Below are positions 17,109 to 27,473 of a stretch of 64,000 nucleotides of DNA, in pieces; the first letter of the stretch is position 1; every line of letters starts with the position of its first letter. A program made the translations under genes and the position numbers. The notes under the pieces were generated by a model. It did no database searches. It saw only the letters and a program-made list of their open reading frames with translations, and was not told the origin of the DNA. Source of the stretch: Orientia tsutsugamushi (lineage in GTDB: Bacteria; Pseudomonadota; Alphaproteobacteria; Rickettsiales; Rickettsiaceae); assembly GCF_900327275.1 (NCBI RefSeq), contig NZ_LS398548.1:248001-312000 (forward strand), written 5' to 3'.

Positions 17109-18125
17109 ATGTTATCTAAGAATGTACACACTACTGATGTAGTTATTGTAGGTGCTGGTCCAGTTGGTTTATTTGCTGTTTTTCAAGCTGGAATGTTAGA
17201 AATGAAATGCCATGTTGTTGATGCATTAGATTGTATTGGAGGGCAGTGTGTTACTCTTTATCCAGATAAGCCAATTTATGATATTCCAGCTTATCCTGTT
17301 ATTACAGCTGCTGAGTTAATAGAGCAATTAAAACAACAGTCAGCTCCATTTGATACTGTTTATCATTTAGGTCAGCAAGTTATAGGATGTAAAATTGATA
17401 ATGATATGATTACCATTACTACGTCCGCTGAGCAAGTTATTTGCGCTAAGTCTTTGATTATTGCTGCTGGTTGTGGAGCATTTAAATATAAGAGATTAGC
17501 GCTTGATAATATTGAAGCATTTGAGAATAAAACTGTATTTTACTCTGTAAAGGACAAGAATAAATTTATTAATAAGAAGGTAGTTATAGCTGGAGGAGGG
17601 GATTCTGCAATTGATTGGACATTGCTTTTATCTGATGTAGCTGAAGTAATATATTTAGTTCATCGTAGAGAAAATTTCAGATGTGCTCCACATAGCCTTA
17701 ATCAAATAAAGCAATTAGCTGAATGTGGTAAAGTTCAAATGATTGTACCATATCAATTAGCTAAGCTAACTGGGGAAAATGGATTACTTAAGGAAGTTTT
17801 AGTTACTAATTTTGATGGAGGCGCACAAACATTACCAGCTGACTATTTATTGGCTTTTTTTGGATTAGCAGCTGACTTAGGACCAATTCATAAGTGGGGA
17901 TTAAAAACTGATTTACGAAGAATTGAGGTAAACTCAATAACATATGAGACTACTGTACCAGGTATTTATGCTATTGGAGATGTAGCATCATATCCTGGTA
18001 AATTGAAGCTGATATTGACTGGCTTTGCTGAAGCTGCAACTGCAATGAGTCATTGTTATCAAAGAGTTTTTGGAAAAAAATTGCATTTTCAATACTCTAC
18101 TGTAAAGGGAGTATTACGTTCATGA
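17109..18125 (+). CDS. fnr: Ferredoxin-NADP(+) reductase, type 2 (thioredoxin reductase-like)
   Basis: 338 residues with two Rossmann dinucleotide folds: FAD site VGAGPVGLFA (about 14-23) and NADP site AGGGDSAIDW. The C-terminal flavin motif is YAIGDVASYPGKLKL. There is no CxxC redox pair between the domains, which separates it from thioredoxin reductase. IGGQCVTLYPDKPIYD is the characteristic segment of the TrxB-like FNR family. It transfers electrons between NADPH and ferredoxin in the cytoplasm, probably for Fe-S and haem-related pathways. The stop overlaps the folD start by four bases (ATGA at 18122-18125), so the two genes are translationally coupled. Confidence 0.93.
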   Translation: MLSKNVHTTDVVIVGAGPVGLFAVFQAGMLEMKCHVVDALDCIGGQCVTLYPDKPIYDIPAYPVITAAELIEQLKQQSAPFDTVYHLGQQVIGCKIDNDMITITTSAEQVICAKSLIIAAGCGAFKYKRLALDNIEAFENKTVFYSVKDKNKFINKKVVIAGGGDSAIDWTLLLSDVAEVIYLVHRRENFRCAPHSLNQIKQLAECGKVQMIVPYQLAKLTGENGLLKEVLVTNFDGGAQTLPADYLLAFFGLAADLGPIHKWGLKTDLRRIEVNSITYETTVPGIYAIGDVASYPGKLKLILTGFAEAATAMSHCYQRVFGKKLHFQYSTVKGVLRS

Positions 18126-19027
18126 CAGTAATTATGGATGGTAAAAAGCTTGCTGAGTTGAGGTTAGTAGAAACAAAAAATGACTTACTAGCTCTTAAAG
18201 ATAAATATCAAATAACAGTTAAGTTGGTAATAATTTTAGTTGGTAACAATGATGCAAGCTTGATTTATGTTAATAATAAGGTAGCTAAAGCTAAGGCTAT
18301 TGGTATGGATTCAGAAATAATTAGGTTATTCGAATTCATAGAGGAAAAAAAGTTATTATCTGTTATTGATGACTTAAATTGTGATAGTACAGTACATGGT
18401 ATTATTGTTCAATTGCCTCTTCCACCTCATATCGACGCTTTAAAAATATTTGCAAGAATTGATTCTAGAAAAGATGTTGATGGGCTTAACCCGATAAATA
18501 TAGGGTATCTTAATATTGGAGCTAACCATGGATTAATTCCTTGTACGGCTTTAGGATGCATAGATTTATTACAGTATTATGTCACAGATTTGAAGGGTAA
18601 ACATGTAGTTGTAATAGGAAAATCCAATATTGTTGGTAAACCTCTGTCAGCATTACTGTTACGTCATTCTTGTACTGTTACTATCTGTCATTCTGCTACT
18701 GTTGATCTAGCCTTGCATACTAGAACAGCTGATATTGTAATTTCTGCTGTTGGAAAAGCGAATTTTTTAACAGATAAGCATTTTTCAGGTAATTTAGCTT
18801 TTATTGATGTTGGAATAAGTCATATTTATGATTTGCAAACTCATAAACGAAAATTAGTTGGAGATGGAGATTTTTTAAAAATCAAAGATTTAGTAAAGTT
18901 TATTACTCCAGTTCCAGGTGGAGTAGGGCCAATGACAGTAGCATATCTATTAAAAAATACATTAACTGCTGCTAAACTTATTTATGCGAGCATTATAGAT
19001 AATGATAATGAAAAACGCCTGTGTTAG
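18122..19027 (+). CDS. folD: FolD, methylenetetrahydrofolate dehydrogenase/cyclohydrolase
   Basis: 301 residues from the ATG at 18122, which forms an ATGA overlap with the reductase stop and has GGGAG upstream. A longer in-frame start at 18053 would place 23 extra residues inside the upstream gene and is unlikely. The motifs are VNNKVAKAKAIGM (catalytic Tyr/Lys region), GIIVQLPLPPH, KDVDGLNPINIG, GKSNIVGKPLS (NADP site) and TPVPGGVGPMTVAYLL. It interconverts methylene-, methenyl- and formyl-tetrahydrofolate; the formyl form feeds Fmt (27474-28397). The last 66 bases overlap, antisense, the end of the membrane protein gene on the other strand. Confidence 0.95.
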   Translation: MTVIMDGKKLAELRLVETKNDLLALKDKYQITVKLVIILVGNNDASLIYVNNKVAKAKAIGMDSEIIRLFEFIEEKKLLSVIDDLNCDSTVHGIIVQLPLPPHIDALKIFARIDSRKDVDGLNPINIGYLNIGANHGLIPCTALGCIDLLQYYVTDLKGKHVVVIGKSNIVGKPLSALLLRHSCTVTICHSATVDLALHTRTADIVISAVGKANFLTDKHFSGNLAFIDVGISHIYDLQTHKRKLVGDGDFLKIKDLVKFITPVPGGVGPMTVAYLLKNTLTAAKLIYASIIDNDNEKRLC

Positions 19028-20347
19028 AATAGCTATTATTTTACTATAACATGCTACATTAGTAATTATTTTTACTAAATTTAAGGTCGAATTAATATGA
19101 TCAAAATCTATTAGATTTAACAAACAACTAATGCAGTACAGCCATAATTGCAGTATAGCAAGTTTATTATTAATTACGTATTTGTTATTAGCAATATAGT
19201 AGCTGATAGTCATAAAAATTAATGCAATGCTTATTGTTGATGCATAATAAACAATAGAATTTATGCATTTTACTAATAAGCCTATTATATGAACAGTAAT
19301 AAATAATATAATCGATGATAGCAGACCATGATATATTATCTTTTGAGAAGATGGAGTGATTTGTTGCCAATATCTGTTCGGAAAAATTTGAAAATCTTTT
19401 TCTGTGTTTGTATTGGGAGTTAAGTTTATATTTTCTAAGCTAAAATTTGTCTTATTGAAATTATGGTAGTAGTTACTTTTATAAAATTTAATAGTTAATA
19501 ATTGATGCAATGCTGTTAGTGCAAAAAAAATTGGGGCTATACTAACAAAATATTGAGTGTAGTTAATATAGAATTCCCGAAAGTATGGAGATTCCATATC
19601 ATGTATTAAGTGTCCCAATAATCCAGAAATTGCTACTACTGTATTTAATAGTATTAAAACTGTGTATATAAAAACTATTTTGCCATTGAACTTAATATGT
19701 AATAGTGATTGTGCTAAATATATCCATGCTACCATTAATGTTTGTGTAAAAAACACATTCATAATATTACTACCACTCCAAAATATAGCTTCGTAAAAAA
19801 ATAGTAAGTCAATTGGATATTTGATAATTATTGTTTGTAAGCTGTAATAAGAACAAGTAAAGCTAATGAAAACAATAAAAATAATTAATGTTAAAGTTAT
19901 ACTTGTTAAGTTATATATGTTAATCGTAACAAGATGTAAAAGAATTATTGCTACTCCAAAACAAGATAGCCCTAATATAAAAATTAGGTTATTTATTATG
20001 GGAATATAGTTATTTAAGATTACCTGGGTACTATATATCTGTGGAAATATAATGCAAATAATTCCTATGAGTGCTAAGTATTGTAATATCTTAATTAGGT
20101 GATAACGTTTTGGTACAGAATTGCTAATATTGATTGCTAGTATACAACTAGTAAGTAAGGATAACATTATTGGTAAGTGACTACATTCGACAGATGCACA
20201 GTTGAATATATCTTTATTAATAAACAGAGAAGATAAAAATGGCATTTCTACACAAAATAATATTGTAGAATATATGATTTTAGCTATGATAATGACAATG
20301 CCTAATTGCTTTATATATGCTGAGTTATTGACTAATTTTATTCTCAT
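18962..20347 (-). CDS. Polytopic membrane protein, possibly a haem-less relative of oxidase subunit I
   Basis: 461 residues with about 11-12 hydrophobic spans and almost no long soluble loops apart from an Asn-rich one near 290-325. I do not firmly recognise it. The segment FWSGSNIMNVFFTQTLMVAW has the spacing of FWGGGHxLQF in a group of haem-copper oxidase subunit I-like proteins, but the histidine is replaced by Asn. A second candidate histidine region (FREFYINYTQYFVSIAP) also lacks histidine. If related, it cannot bind haem in the usual way. Its ATG overlaps the topA stop (TAATG), so it is translationally coupled to topA. Its 3' end overlaps folD. Confidence 0.55.
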   Translation of the reverse strand: MRIKLVNNSAYIKQLGIVIIIAKIIYSTILFCVEMPFLSSLFINKDIFNCASVECSHLPIMLSLLTSCILAINISNSVPKRYHLIKILQYLALIGIICIIFPQIYSTQVILNNYIPIINNLIFILGLSCFGVAIILLHLVTINIYNLTSITLTLIIFIVFISFTCSYYSLQTIIIKYPIDLLFFYEAIFWSGSNIMNVFFTQTLMVAWIYLAQSLLHIKFNGKIVFIYTVLILLNTVVAISGLLGHLIHDMESPYFREFYINYTQYFVSIAPIFFALTALHQLLTIKFYKSNYYHNFNKTNFSLENINLTPNTNTEKDFQIFPNRYWQQITPSSQKIIYHGLLSSIILFITVHIIGLLVKCINSIVYYASTISIALIFMTISYYIANNKYVINNKLAILQLWLYCISCLLNLIDFDHINSTLNLVKIITNVACYSKIIAILTQAFFIIIIYNARINKFSSS

Positions 20348-22713
20348 TAAGATTTTGATTTAGCAACTTTATCAGAGTTAGTAGATGCATCTTTTTTTGT
20401 TTTACGTAATTGAGGTGAAGTGCTTGTAATTATTTTTATGCAGTCATTAATTGATAAATTAAGATAATCATAATTTTTTGGTATTGAAATAAACTTTCCA
20501 TCGTGTTTCAAATATGGGCCATATCTGCCAACAGCTACAGTGATTTCTTTGTTAGTATTGGGATTTAATCCAATTACTTTAGGTAATGCAAGCAATTTTA
20601 CTGCTGTTTCTAATGTTATATCCTGTGGACTACTGCTAATTACAGATATTGGCACTCTTTTTGGCTTATCATTTTTATTAGTACTATCTTCTCCTGCTTG
20701 AATATACCAACCAAAAGGCCCTTCTTTAAGGTATATTGTTTTTTGCATATCATCTGAGTAACCAATTGCTTTATTATTTTTACCTTTAGGTAGATTATCA
20801 TTATTTTCAAAAGCGGCTGCAATATTGCGAGTAAAATTACAGCTAGGATAATTATCGCAGGCTAAAAATGCTCCATATTTGCTTAGTTTTAATGATAACT
20901 TACCTACTTTGCAGAGAGTACACAATTTATGATTAGTTTCATCATTTTGTGCTGGAAATAGAAAGTTAGATAATAAGGTTTCTATCTGAGGTATTATATC
21001 TGTAATTTTATATTGCTCTATTTCTTGTACGTTATTATTAAATCCAGTCCAAAAGTTTTTGAGTATTTCTTGCCATCCAATCATTCCTTTAGCAATGCTA
21101 TCAAGTTGGTCCTCAAGTTTGGCTGTAAAGTCATATTCAACATACTTTTTAAAAAATGCAGTTAAGAATGCTGTAACTAACCTTCCTTTATTTTGTGGTA
21201 TGAAACGTTTTTGGTCTAGAATAACATAATCTCTTTCTTGTAATACAGATATAATTGTGGCGTACGTTGATGGTCTACCAATGCCAAGATCTTCAAGGGT
21301 TTTGACTAGTGTAGCCTCAGAATAACGAGGAGGAGGTTCAGTAAAATGTTGTTTTGGCAAAATATTTTTTACTTGCATCACTTCATTTTGGCTTAGATTA
21401 GGTAGTAGTTTTTTATTTTCTTCTTCGTCATTAATTTCTTTGTAAACTTTATAGAAACCATCAAAAGCTATGGTTGAACCAGTAGCTTTAGCTACATGTA
21501 GTTGATTAAAACTAGCAAAATTAATTGATTCTAAGTTTAGAATTACATTTTCCATTTGGCAAGCTACTGTACGTTGCCAAATTAATTCATATAATTTTAG
21601 ATAATCTTTTTCAATTTTGTTTAATAGCAACTCTGGTGTTAAGTTAATGTTAATAGGTCTAATAGCTTCATGAGCTTCTTGTGCATTTTTAACTTTTGAT
21701 TTAAATGCTCTAATTTGTTTAGGTAAATAATTATTACCAAAGCTTGAACTAATAAAGTTTCTAGTTTCATCAATGAAATCTTTAGACAGCATTACACTAT
21801 CAGTTCTCATATAGGTAATCAGAGCAGTAGATTCATTATTTAGATCAATTCCTTCATAAAGCTTTTGAGCAATAGTCATAGTTTTTTTAGCTGTAAATCC
21901 TAATTTACCAGCGGCTTCTTGTTGTAAGGAAGAAGTAATAAATGGTGGAGGAGGGGATTTTTTTCTTTGTTTTCTGGTAATGTCAATAACTTTGAATTGT
22001 TGATTTTCAATATTCTTAACGATGTCTTGAGCTTGGGATTGATTAGTGATGGAGAACTTTTCTAATTTATTGCCATCAAATTCTATTAGTTTCGCTGTTA
22101 CTATTTCATCTTTGTTGCTAATCATATCAATGTGAATATTCCAATATTCTTGAGATATAAATTTTGATATTTCTTCTTCGCGTTCACAAATTAGCCTGAG
22201 TCCTACAGATTGTACTCGTCCAGCTGACTTACAGCCTGGTAATTTACGCCATAGCAAAGGGGAAAGGCTAAATCCTACTAGATAGTCTAATGATCGTCTA
22301 GCTTGTTGAGCATTTACTAAGTTTAAATTAATATCGCGTGGCTGTTGTAGTGCATCACTCACAGCTTTTTTAGTAATTTCATTAAATATTATTCTTTTAA
22401 AATTAGCAAAAATCTTTTTTTCTTTTAGTACTTCTACGATATGCCAAGAAATTGATTCTCCTTCTCGATCAGGGTCAGTTGCTAAATAAATACATTCTGA
22501 TTTTTTAGCAAGATCACAAATGGTTTTAATATGTCGAGTGGATTTTGGATTAATTTCGTATTTAATTAAAAAATCTTGCTCTGGCAGTACTGATCCTGCT
22601 TTTGCAAGTAGATCTCTTACGTGCCCATAAGATGCTACTACTTGAAAGTCTGAACCTAAATATTTATTTATGGTTTTAGCCTTTGCTGGAGATTCTACAA
22701 TTAATAATTTCAT
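20347..22713 (-). CDS. topA: DNA topoisomerase I
   Basis: 788 residues. The Toprim domain opens with LLIVESPAKAKTI and contains ATDPDREGESISWH. The catalytic tyrosine lies in ALITYMRTDS. The gate region contains YSEATLVKTLEDLGIGRPSTYA. At the C-terminus there is one four-cysteine zinc ribbon (CTLCKVGKLSLK ... CDNYPSCNF), followed by alphaproteobacterial-type C-terminal repeats (KEGPFGWYIQAG; VGRYGPYLKHDGKFISIPK) and a Lys-rich tail. It relaxes negative supercoils behind RNA polymerase. It is coupled to the downstream membrane protein gene at 18962. Confidence 0.97.
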   Translation of the reverse strand: MKLLIVESPAKAKTINKYLGSDFQVVASYGHVRDLLAKAGSVLPEQDFLIKYEINPKSTRHIKTICDLAKKSECIYLATDPDREGESISWHIVEVLKEKKIFANFKRIIFNEITKKAVSDALQQPRDINLNLVNAQQARRSLDYLVGFSLSPLLWRKLPGCKSAGRVQSVGLRLICEREEEISKFISQEYWNIHIDMISNKDEIVTAKLIEFDGNKLEKFSITNQSQAQDIVKNIENQQFKVIDITRKQRKKSPPPPFITSSLQQEAAGKLGFTAKKTMTIAQKLYEGIDLNNESTALITYMRTDSVMLSKDFIDETRNFISSSFGNNYLPKQIRAFKSKVKNAQEAHEAIRPININLTPELLLNKIEKDYLKLYELIWQRTVACQMENVILNLESINFASFNQLHVAKATGSTIAFDGFYKVYKEINDEEENKKLLPNLSQNEVMQVKNILPKQHFTEPPPRYSEATLVKTLEDLGIGRPSTYATIISVLQERDYVILDQKRFIPQNKGRLVTAFLTAFFKKYVEYDFTAKLEDQLDSIAKGMIGWQEILKNFWTGFNNNVQEIEQYKITDIIPQIETLLSNFLFPAQNDETNHKLCTLCKVGKLSLKLSKYGAFLACDNYPSCNFTRNIAAAFENNDNLPKGKNNKAIGYSDDMQKTIYLKEGPFGWYIQAGEDSTNKNDKPKRVPISVISSSPQDITLETAVKLLALPKVIGLNPNTNKEITVAVGRYGPYLKHDGKFISIPKNYDYLNLSINDCIKIITSTSPQLRKTKKDASTNSDKVAKSKS

Positions 22714-22805
22714 TTTTAATTCAAAGATTTGTATTTATGAACTTTAAAGTATAAAAGTGTTTAAAGGTTATATTTATTTTAATAATTTTTCTACAGCACA
22801 ATTGA

Positions 22806-23762
22806 TTATAATTCTTGAACAGTAGTAATTAATTCTCTAACTGCATTAACTGATTGTGTAAAAGCATGTTGTTCGATCTCAGTTAATTCAAGTTTGATAA
22901 TTTTTTCAACTCCATTTTTCCCTATTACTACTGGCATGCCAATATATAAACCTTCTGATTTTATACTATAATAATTTTCAACATAAACTGAACATGCTAA
23001 AATTTGTTTCTGATCCTTTAAATAGCTTTCAACCATTGTCATTGTAGCTGCTGCTGGAGCATAATATGCTGAACTTTTTTGTAGGAGACTAACTATTTCT
23101 TTTCCTCCATCTCTAGTTCTTTGTACTATTTGATCAATTCTTTCTTTGGTGCTCCATCCCATTTTTACTAGTTCCATGATTGGTATACCTGCTATTGTTG
23201 AGTATTTTACTAACGGTATCATAGTATCACCATGGCCACCTAATACCATAGCATTAACGTTATTAATTGATACGCCAAACTCTTGGCTTAAGAAGTACTT
23301 AAATCTAATTGAGTCAAGTACTCCAGCCATTCCTATTACCTTTTGATGATCAAAGCTTAAGTTTTTCTGCATAACCCAGACCATAGCATCTAGTGGGTTG
23401 GTAACGACAATAACCAAAGCATTTGAAGAGTAGTATTTAATTTGAGCTGCTATATCTATCATTATTTGAGCATTAGTATTAACTAGATCATTTCTGGACA
23501 TTCCAGGTTTTCTAGCTATGCCGGCAGTTACTATAACAACATTTGAATCTTGAATTTCTTGATAATTATTAGTGCCAGTTATGTTAATACAAGATTTACC
23601 AATACCCATGCTTTGTGATATATCTAAAGCTTTACCTTGAGCAACTGCTTTCGTTTTATCTACTATTACTACATCACCTAACTCCTTAACAGCGATTAAA
23701 TGAGCTAATGTTGCTCCAACATTGCCTGCTCCTATTATGGAAATTTTTGCTTTATAGCTCAT
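22806..23762 (-). CDS. mdh: Malate dehydrogenase (LDH-like, NAD-dependent)
   Basis: 318 residues: nucleotide-binding GAGNVGATLAHL, the substrate-binding loop ARKPGMSRNDL with both arginines, and the catalytic-histidine motif GGHGDTMIPLVKYS. The Arg rather than Gln in the RKPGMSR loop points to malate, not lactate. It converts malate to oxaloacetate in the citric acid cycle, functionally linked to sucCD at 49430-51483. It stands alone upstream of topA with a 92-bp gap. Confidence 0.96.
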   Translation of the reverse strand: MSYKAKISIIGAGNVGATLAHLIAVKELGDVVIVDKTKAVAQGKALDISQSMGIGKSCINITGTNNYQEIQDSNVVIVTAGIARKPGMSRNDLVNTNAQIMIDIAAQIKYYSSNALVIVVTNPLDAMVWVMQKNLSFDHQKVIGMAGVLDSIRFKYFLSQEFGVSINNVNAMVLGGHGDTMIPLVKYSTIAGIPIMELVKMGWSTKERIDQIVQRTRDGGKEIVSLLQKSSAYYAPAAATMTMVESYLKDQKQILACSVYVENYYSIKSEGLYIGMPVVIGKNGVEKIIKLELTEIEQHAFTQSVNAVRELITTVQEL

Positions 23763-23981
23763 ATTAACCTCTTAGTTATTTAATTTAGCAGATATTATAG
23801 TATTGCATTTAATGCGATGTCAAAATATTTTAGTCATGTTAATACTGCTTAAGACGCGTTTTAACTTTTTAACTTTTTCTAATTTACAATAAACAATCGA
23901 AGTAGCCAAATATGATTGTATTGTGAATAATTTTAGTTTGAAATTTTACTGAGCGTAGTATAGTTTAGATCTAAACATATT

Positions 23982-24476
23982 CTATATGAATTCAGGTGGT
24001 ACTATAACAACAAAGTCTTCTGTTATTTGAGGAAATATTTCATTAGTAAATGGATACATAATCTTTTTTCCGTCATTATATACTACTTCAATAATATCGC
24101 CTGCATTATAATTACAGATATTATTAATTTTACCAATTATTTCTCCTTCTAGGTTCTTGACTTTTATTCCATTAAGATTTGCAACATAATATTCTGAGTC
24201 TGGTAATTGTGGTAGTTCATGCTTATAAATATATAGTTTTGTACGTGCTAACTGCTCAGCTGCTGTACGGGTTACAATTTGATCAATATTACATATAATT
24301 TTTTTAGATAGTATTTTGGCTGAGTGAATTTTTATAATATTTTTACGATAATCTTTTAATTCATAGTTTAAAATATTACTAGCAGGATCAGTAAAAGATT
24401 TAATGGCTACCTGTCCTCTAATTCCATAAGGAGATGATATGATTCCAATAGGAATCAATTTACTTTCACTTGACAT
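23982..24476 (-). CDS. rimM: Ribosome maturation factor RimM
   Basis: 164 residues: an N-terminal RimM domain beginning IPIGIISSPYGIRGQVAIKSFT, the usual opening, and a C-terminal PRC-barrel with YYVANLNGIKV and IMYPFTNEIFPQI. RimM binds ribosomal protein S19 and helps mature the head of the 30S subunit. The usual rpsP and trmD neighbours are not present. The gene is divergent from the AsmA-like gene. Confidence 0.93.
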   Translation of the reverse strand: MSSESKLIPIGIISSPYGIRGQVAIKSFTDPASNILNYELKDYRKNIIKIHSAKILSKKIICNIDQIVTRTAAEQLARTKLYIYKHELPQLPDSEYYVANLNGIKVKNLEGEIIGKINNICNYNAGDIIEVVYNDGKKIMYPFTNEIFPQITEDFVVIVPPEFI

Positions 24477-24644
24477 ATGAAAATGTATTAATATGTGTAA
24501 TTTTATAGTATACTCACAATAAAATTATGAATATTATGAAAACCTATGATTTTCTTAATAAGAACTGAAAAAATATGCTATAAAAACTTAATTATTAAGC
24601 ATATTACAAGAATTATACAGAAATAATTATTTAAAGTAAATCGT

Positions 24645-27176
24645 ATGAGGAAAAAAAATTATTTTTTTACCATTGCCTTACTGCTACTTATAGGCTCAAT
24701 ACTATCAATATATTTATTTAACTATAATAGACTTTCGAAACAGGTAGAACAATTTGTGCTATCAAATAAAAAATTGTCGTTTAATACTAATCTAGAGTTT
24801 AAAAATTTTCCAGTACCTCAAGTTTGTGTTGATAATTTATCTGTAGATAATAAGCATTTTCTTATAAAGAAAGTAAAGATATATTTTTCGCCATTATCAT
24901 TACTTATTTTTCGACCTGTAATTTCACATTTGGTAATTGAAGATGCTAATATCATGATTGATAGGCCAAGATTTGATTATATGGTAAACCTAATTGATAG
25001 TATTTATGAATTTTTGCCTGGAAGCTATGATATACAAATGAAAAATGTTAACTGTGTTAATAGTAATAGCAATATAATACGTACAGTTAACGAGTTATCA
25101 GCTAATTTAGTGAGTGACCATTATCAGATTCAAGGTGTTTTTGATGGTATTCATAAAGTAAAAGGTGTACTTCCTTGTGAAAATCAACAAGAAATTAATC
25201 TAGACTTTTCTTCTGTAAATTATGTTTTTACATTTAAAGGGGTGTTAAATAAGCATCAATTACCAGTAGGTAATTGTAAATTGTTAGTTAAAGATCTATC
25301 CAGTTTTATTAATAGTTATTATTACGATATTGATTCTATATTAACTAAATTTAATACTAATGAGCATGTTGAAATAATTTTTGATACAGAGATTACAGAC
25401 CAGATGATGTCAATTAAAAATCTAAAAATTAATTCAGATTCCATAGAAGCCGTAGGAACTCTCACTTTTTTTAATGATACACATACTGCTGATGTAATCA
25501 GTATAGCATTTAATAAGTTAATAATGAATCAATTATTTTCTGGTAACGGTAGTAGTAATATTGCTGGCTTTCAAAGCAAAAAAACAATGAGTATTCCTAC
25601 TACTGATAGTAATATCGCAATTACTGCTAAGGAAGTTATTATATATGATGAGAAGTTTACAAATATATCTTTTGTTAGCGAAGTTAGAAACCAAATTATG
25701 AATATTAGTAATTTTTCTGGTGTGATTAATTCTGGCGGCAACTTTCAAATGGTTGGAACAGTAAAACAAAATCAATATAGGTCATTATTTGAAGGGCAGG
25801 TAAAATTAGAACATAGAAATATTAATGACTTGCTATCGCTATTGAATTTAAAAAATATAGCAGTAAATGAAGTACAACCTATGCTATTTGAAAGCAACGT
25901 TAGGTCTACGATTATCGATCATCAGTTATACGATATAAATATGCAGATAGGAAAGGCTAGAGTTCAAGGTAGTATGTATAATAAGTCAATAGGTAACAAT
26001 TTATCAAGGATTTATACTAGATTAACATTATTTGATTTTAACTTTAATAAATCAAATTACCCTCTAATTTCTTCACTATTAGAGTATTATCAAAGCTTAG
26101 GTACTGGCATTGAAGAACATAATTATTTGATGAAATTTGTTCCTTTAAATACTATTAATTATAATGCATGTTTTTTTTTAAATTTTAAGTCAGTTACTTT
26201 TAAAGGGAGGGAAACACCTAACAAGCTTGCTGTACTAGTGTATTTATCTCCGGGGCAAATAAACGTTGATAATTTCTATTATGGAGATGAAAAAAATCAT
26301 CTTATAGGCAAAGTTAGCTTATATACTAAGGATATAAAGCCTAGAATTGATATTGCAATTGATAAAGGAGAGTTATATCTCAATACTGATAACAGTCAGC
26401 TATTTGATAATATGAAAAAGATAATTAACAAGCTAAAATACAATAAGGTTGTTGTTAATTTAAATACTAATTTACAAAAATTTTCATATAATGATAAACT
26501 GATACAGGATTTCATATCAAAATTTTCAGTTCAAGACTCAATTGTTCAGGTAAAGGATATTAATTGCAGTATTGATAATGGAGAGTTTCAAGCTAAAGGT
26601 AGTATATTAATGTCTCCGTTAGCCATGACATTAGTATATGCTTATAACTCGTTTTATATACCTACTTTTTCTTTTATTTTACAAGATAAAGAATCTTTCT
26701 TGCCAAAAGGGTTTGCCAGTATGCAAGGCACAATTACTACTAATGGAGAAAATTTAGCTGATATAATGAATAATTTCAATGTTACAGCTAAATTTGTTGC
26801 CAAAGATGTTGAAATAACTGATATCTCACTTGATTATCTAATTGATAGGGTTACACAAAATAATTATGTGTATGATAACTTAAAGAAAGATATTAATATA
26901 GCTGCAAATCATGGTAAGACGATCTTTCAAACAGTAGAGGGGGATTTTAAGCTTCATAAGAATGCTTGGCAGTTTAGTAACTATAAACTTAATACAAAAC
27001 AGTTAAACGGGGAAGGGACAGGGCTAATTAGGTTAGATCAAAGTAAATTAGAATTTAATTCTTACTTAAATATTAATAGTACTAAGAATAGAAATAATTT
27101 ATCAAATCAAAAATTATATTTGAAGGTTAATGGTAGTTATGATAAACCTATTAAAACCATTCAATTTTATCACTAA
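24645..27176 (+). CDS. AsmA-like membrane-anchored protein
   Basis: 843 residues: one N-terminal membrane anchor (about 7-25) and a long beta-rich periplasmic body with many short Asn-rich strands. The opening LSFNTNLEFKNFPVPQVCVDN and the stretch SLLIFRPVISHLVIEDANIMIDRP match the N-terminal AsmA pattern. AsmA-like proteins are thought to form bridges that carry phospholipids to the outer membrane. The C-terminal part (LNGEGTGLIRLDQSKLEFNS) fits the conserved AsmA-C end. Sequence divergence is high, so the family call rests on architecture and these short signatures. Confidence 0.7.
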   Translation: MRKKNYFFTIALLLLIGSILSIYLFNYNRLSKQVEQFVLSNKKLSFNTNLEFKNFPVPQVCVDNLSVDNKHFLIKKVKIYFSPLSLLIFRPVISHLVIEDANIMIDRPRFDYMVNLIDSIYEFLPGSYDIQMKNVNCVNSNSNIIRTVNELSANLVSDHYQIQGVFDGIHKVKGVLPCENQQEINLDFSSVNYVFTFKGVLNKHQLPVGNCKLLVKDLSSFINSYYYDIDSILTKFNTNEHVEIIFDTEITDQMMSIKNLKINSDSIEAVGTLTFFNDTHTADVISIAFNKLIMNQLFSGNGSSNIAGFQSKKTMSIPTTDSNIAITAKEVIIYDEKFTNISFVSEVRNQIMNISNFSGVINSGGNFQMVGTVKQNQYRSLFEGQVKLEHRNINDLLSLLNLKNIAVNEVQPMLFESNVRSTIIDHQLYDINMQIGKARVQGSMYNKSIGNNLSRIYTRLTLFDFNFNKSNYPLISSLLEYYQSLGTGIEEHNYLMKFVPLNTINYNACFFLNFKSVTFKGRETPNKLAVLVYLSPGQINVDNFYYGDEKNHLIGKVSLYTKDIKPRIDIAIDKGELYLNTDNSQLFDNMKKIINKLKYNKVVVNLNTNLQKFSYNDKLIQDFISKFSVQDSIVQVKDINCSIDNGEFQAKGSILMSPLAMTLVYAYNSFYIPTFSFILQDKESFLPKGFASMQGTITTNGENLADIMNNFNVTAKFVAKDVEITDISLDYLIDRVTQNNYVYDNLKKDINIAANHGKTIFQTVEGDFKLHKNAWQFSNYKLNTKQLNGEGTGLIRLDQSKLEFNSYLNINSTKNRNNLSNQKLYLKVNGSYDKPIKTIQFYH

Positions 27177-27473
27177 CTTAAGAATTCTGTATGCTTAAGT
27201 AAATAAATAGCTAATGAAATTCTGATAAGACAGTTTGTGGTAATATAGAAGATGGGCTTGCAATCTAAGAGAACTTTACGTTAGGTTTTAGCATCATATG
27301 CTAAAGCTTCTTCAAGTTCAATTTCAATTTACATTGGAATATGTTTCGCACTTTAACTTTGGAAAGTTTTTGTGCTTATTAGCAATAGCTATTGATACAA
27401 GAGTGTTAACTAATTTTAATGCGACGCCGTTTGGCTGTATCAACAAAACACTGCATATCTAACCATCATTAAT
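27177..27473. other. Gene-free spacer
   Basis: This stretch lies between the AsmA-like gene and the convergent fmt gene. There are short in-frame stretches on both strands (for example EIELEEALAYDAKT on minus) but stops interrupt them and I cannot name a source. Nothing else is supported. Confidence 0.3.

Noticed and set aside
18053-18121. Upstream extension of folD by 23 codons
   Set aside because: It lies entirely inside the reductase gene; the ATG at 18122 forms the usual ATGA coupling and gives the standard FolD length.
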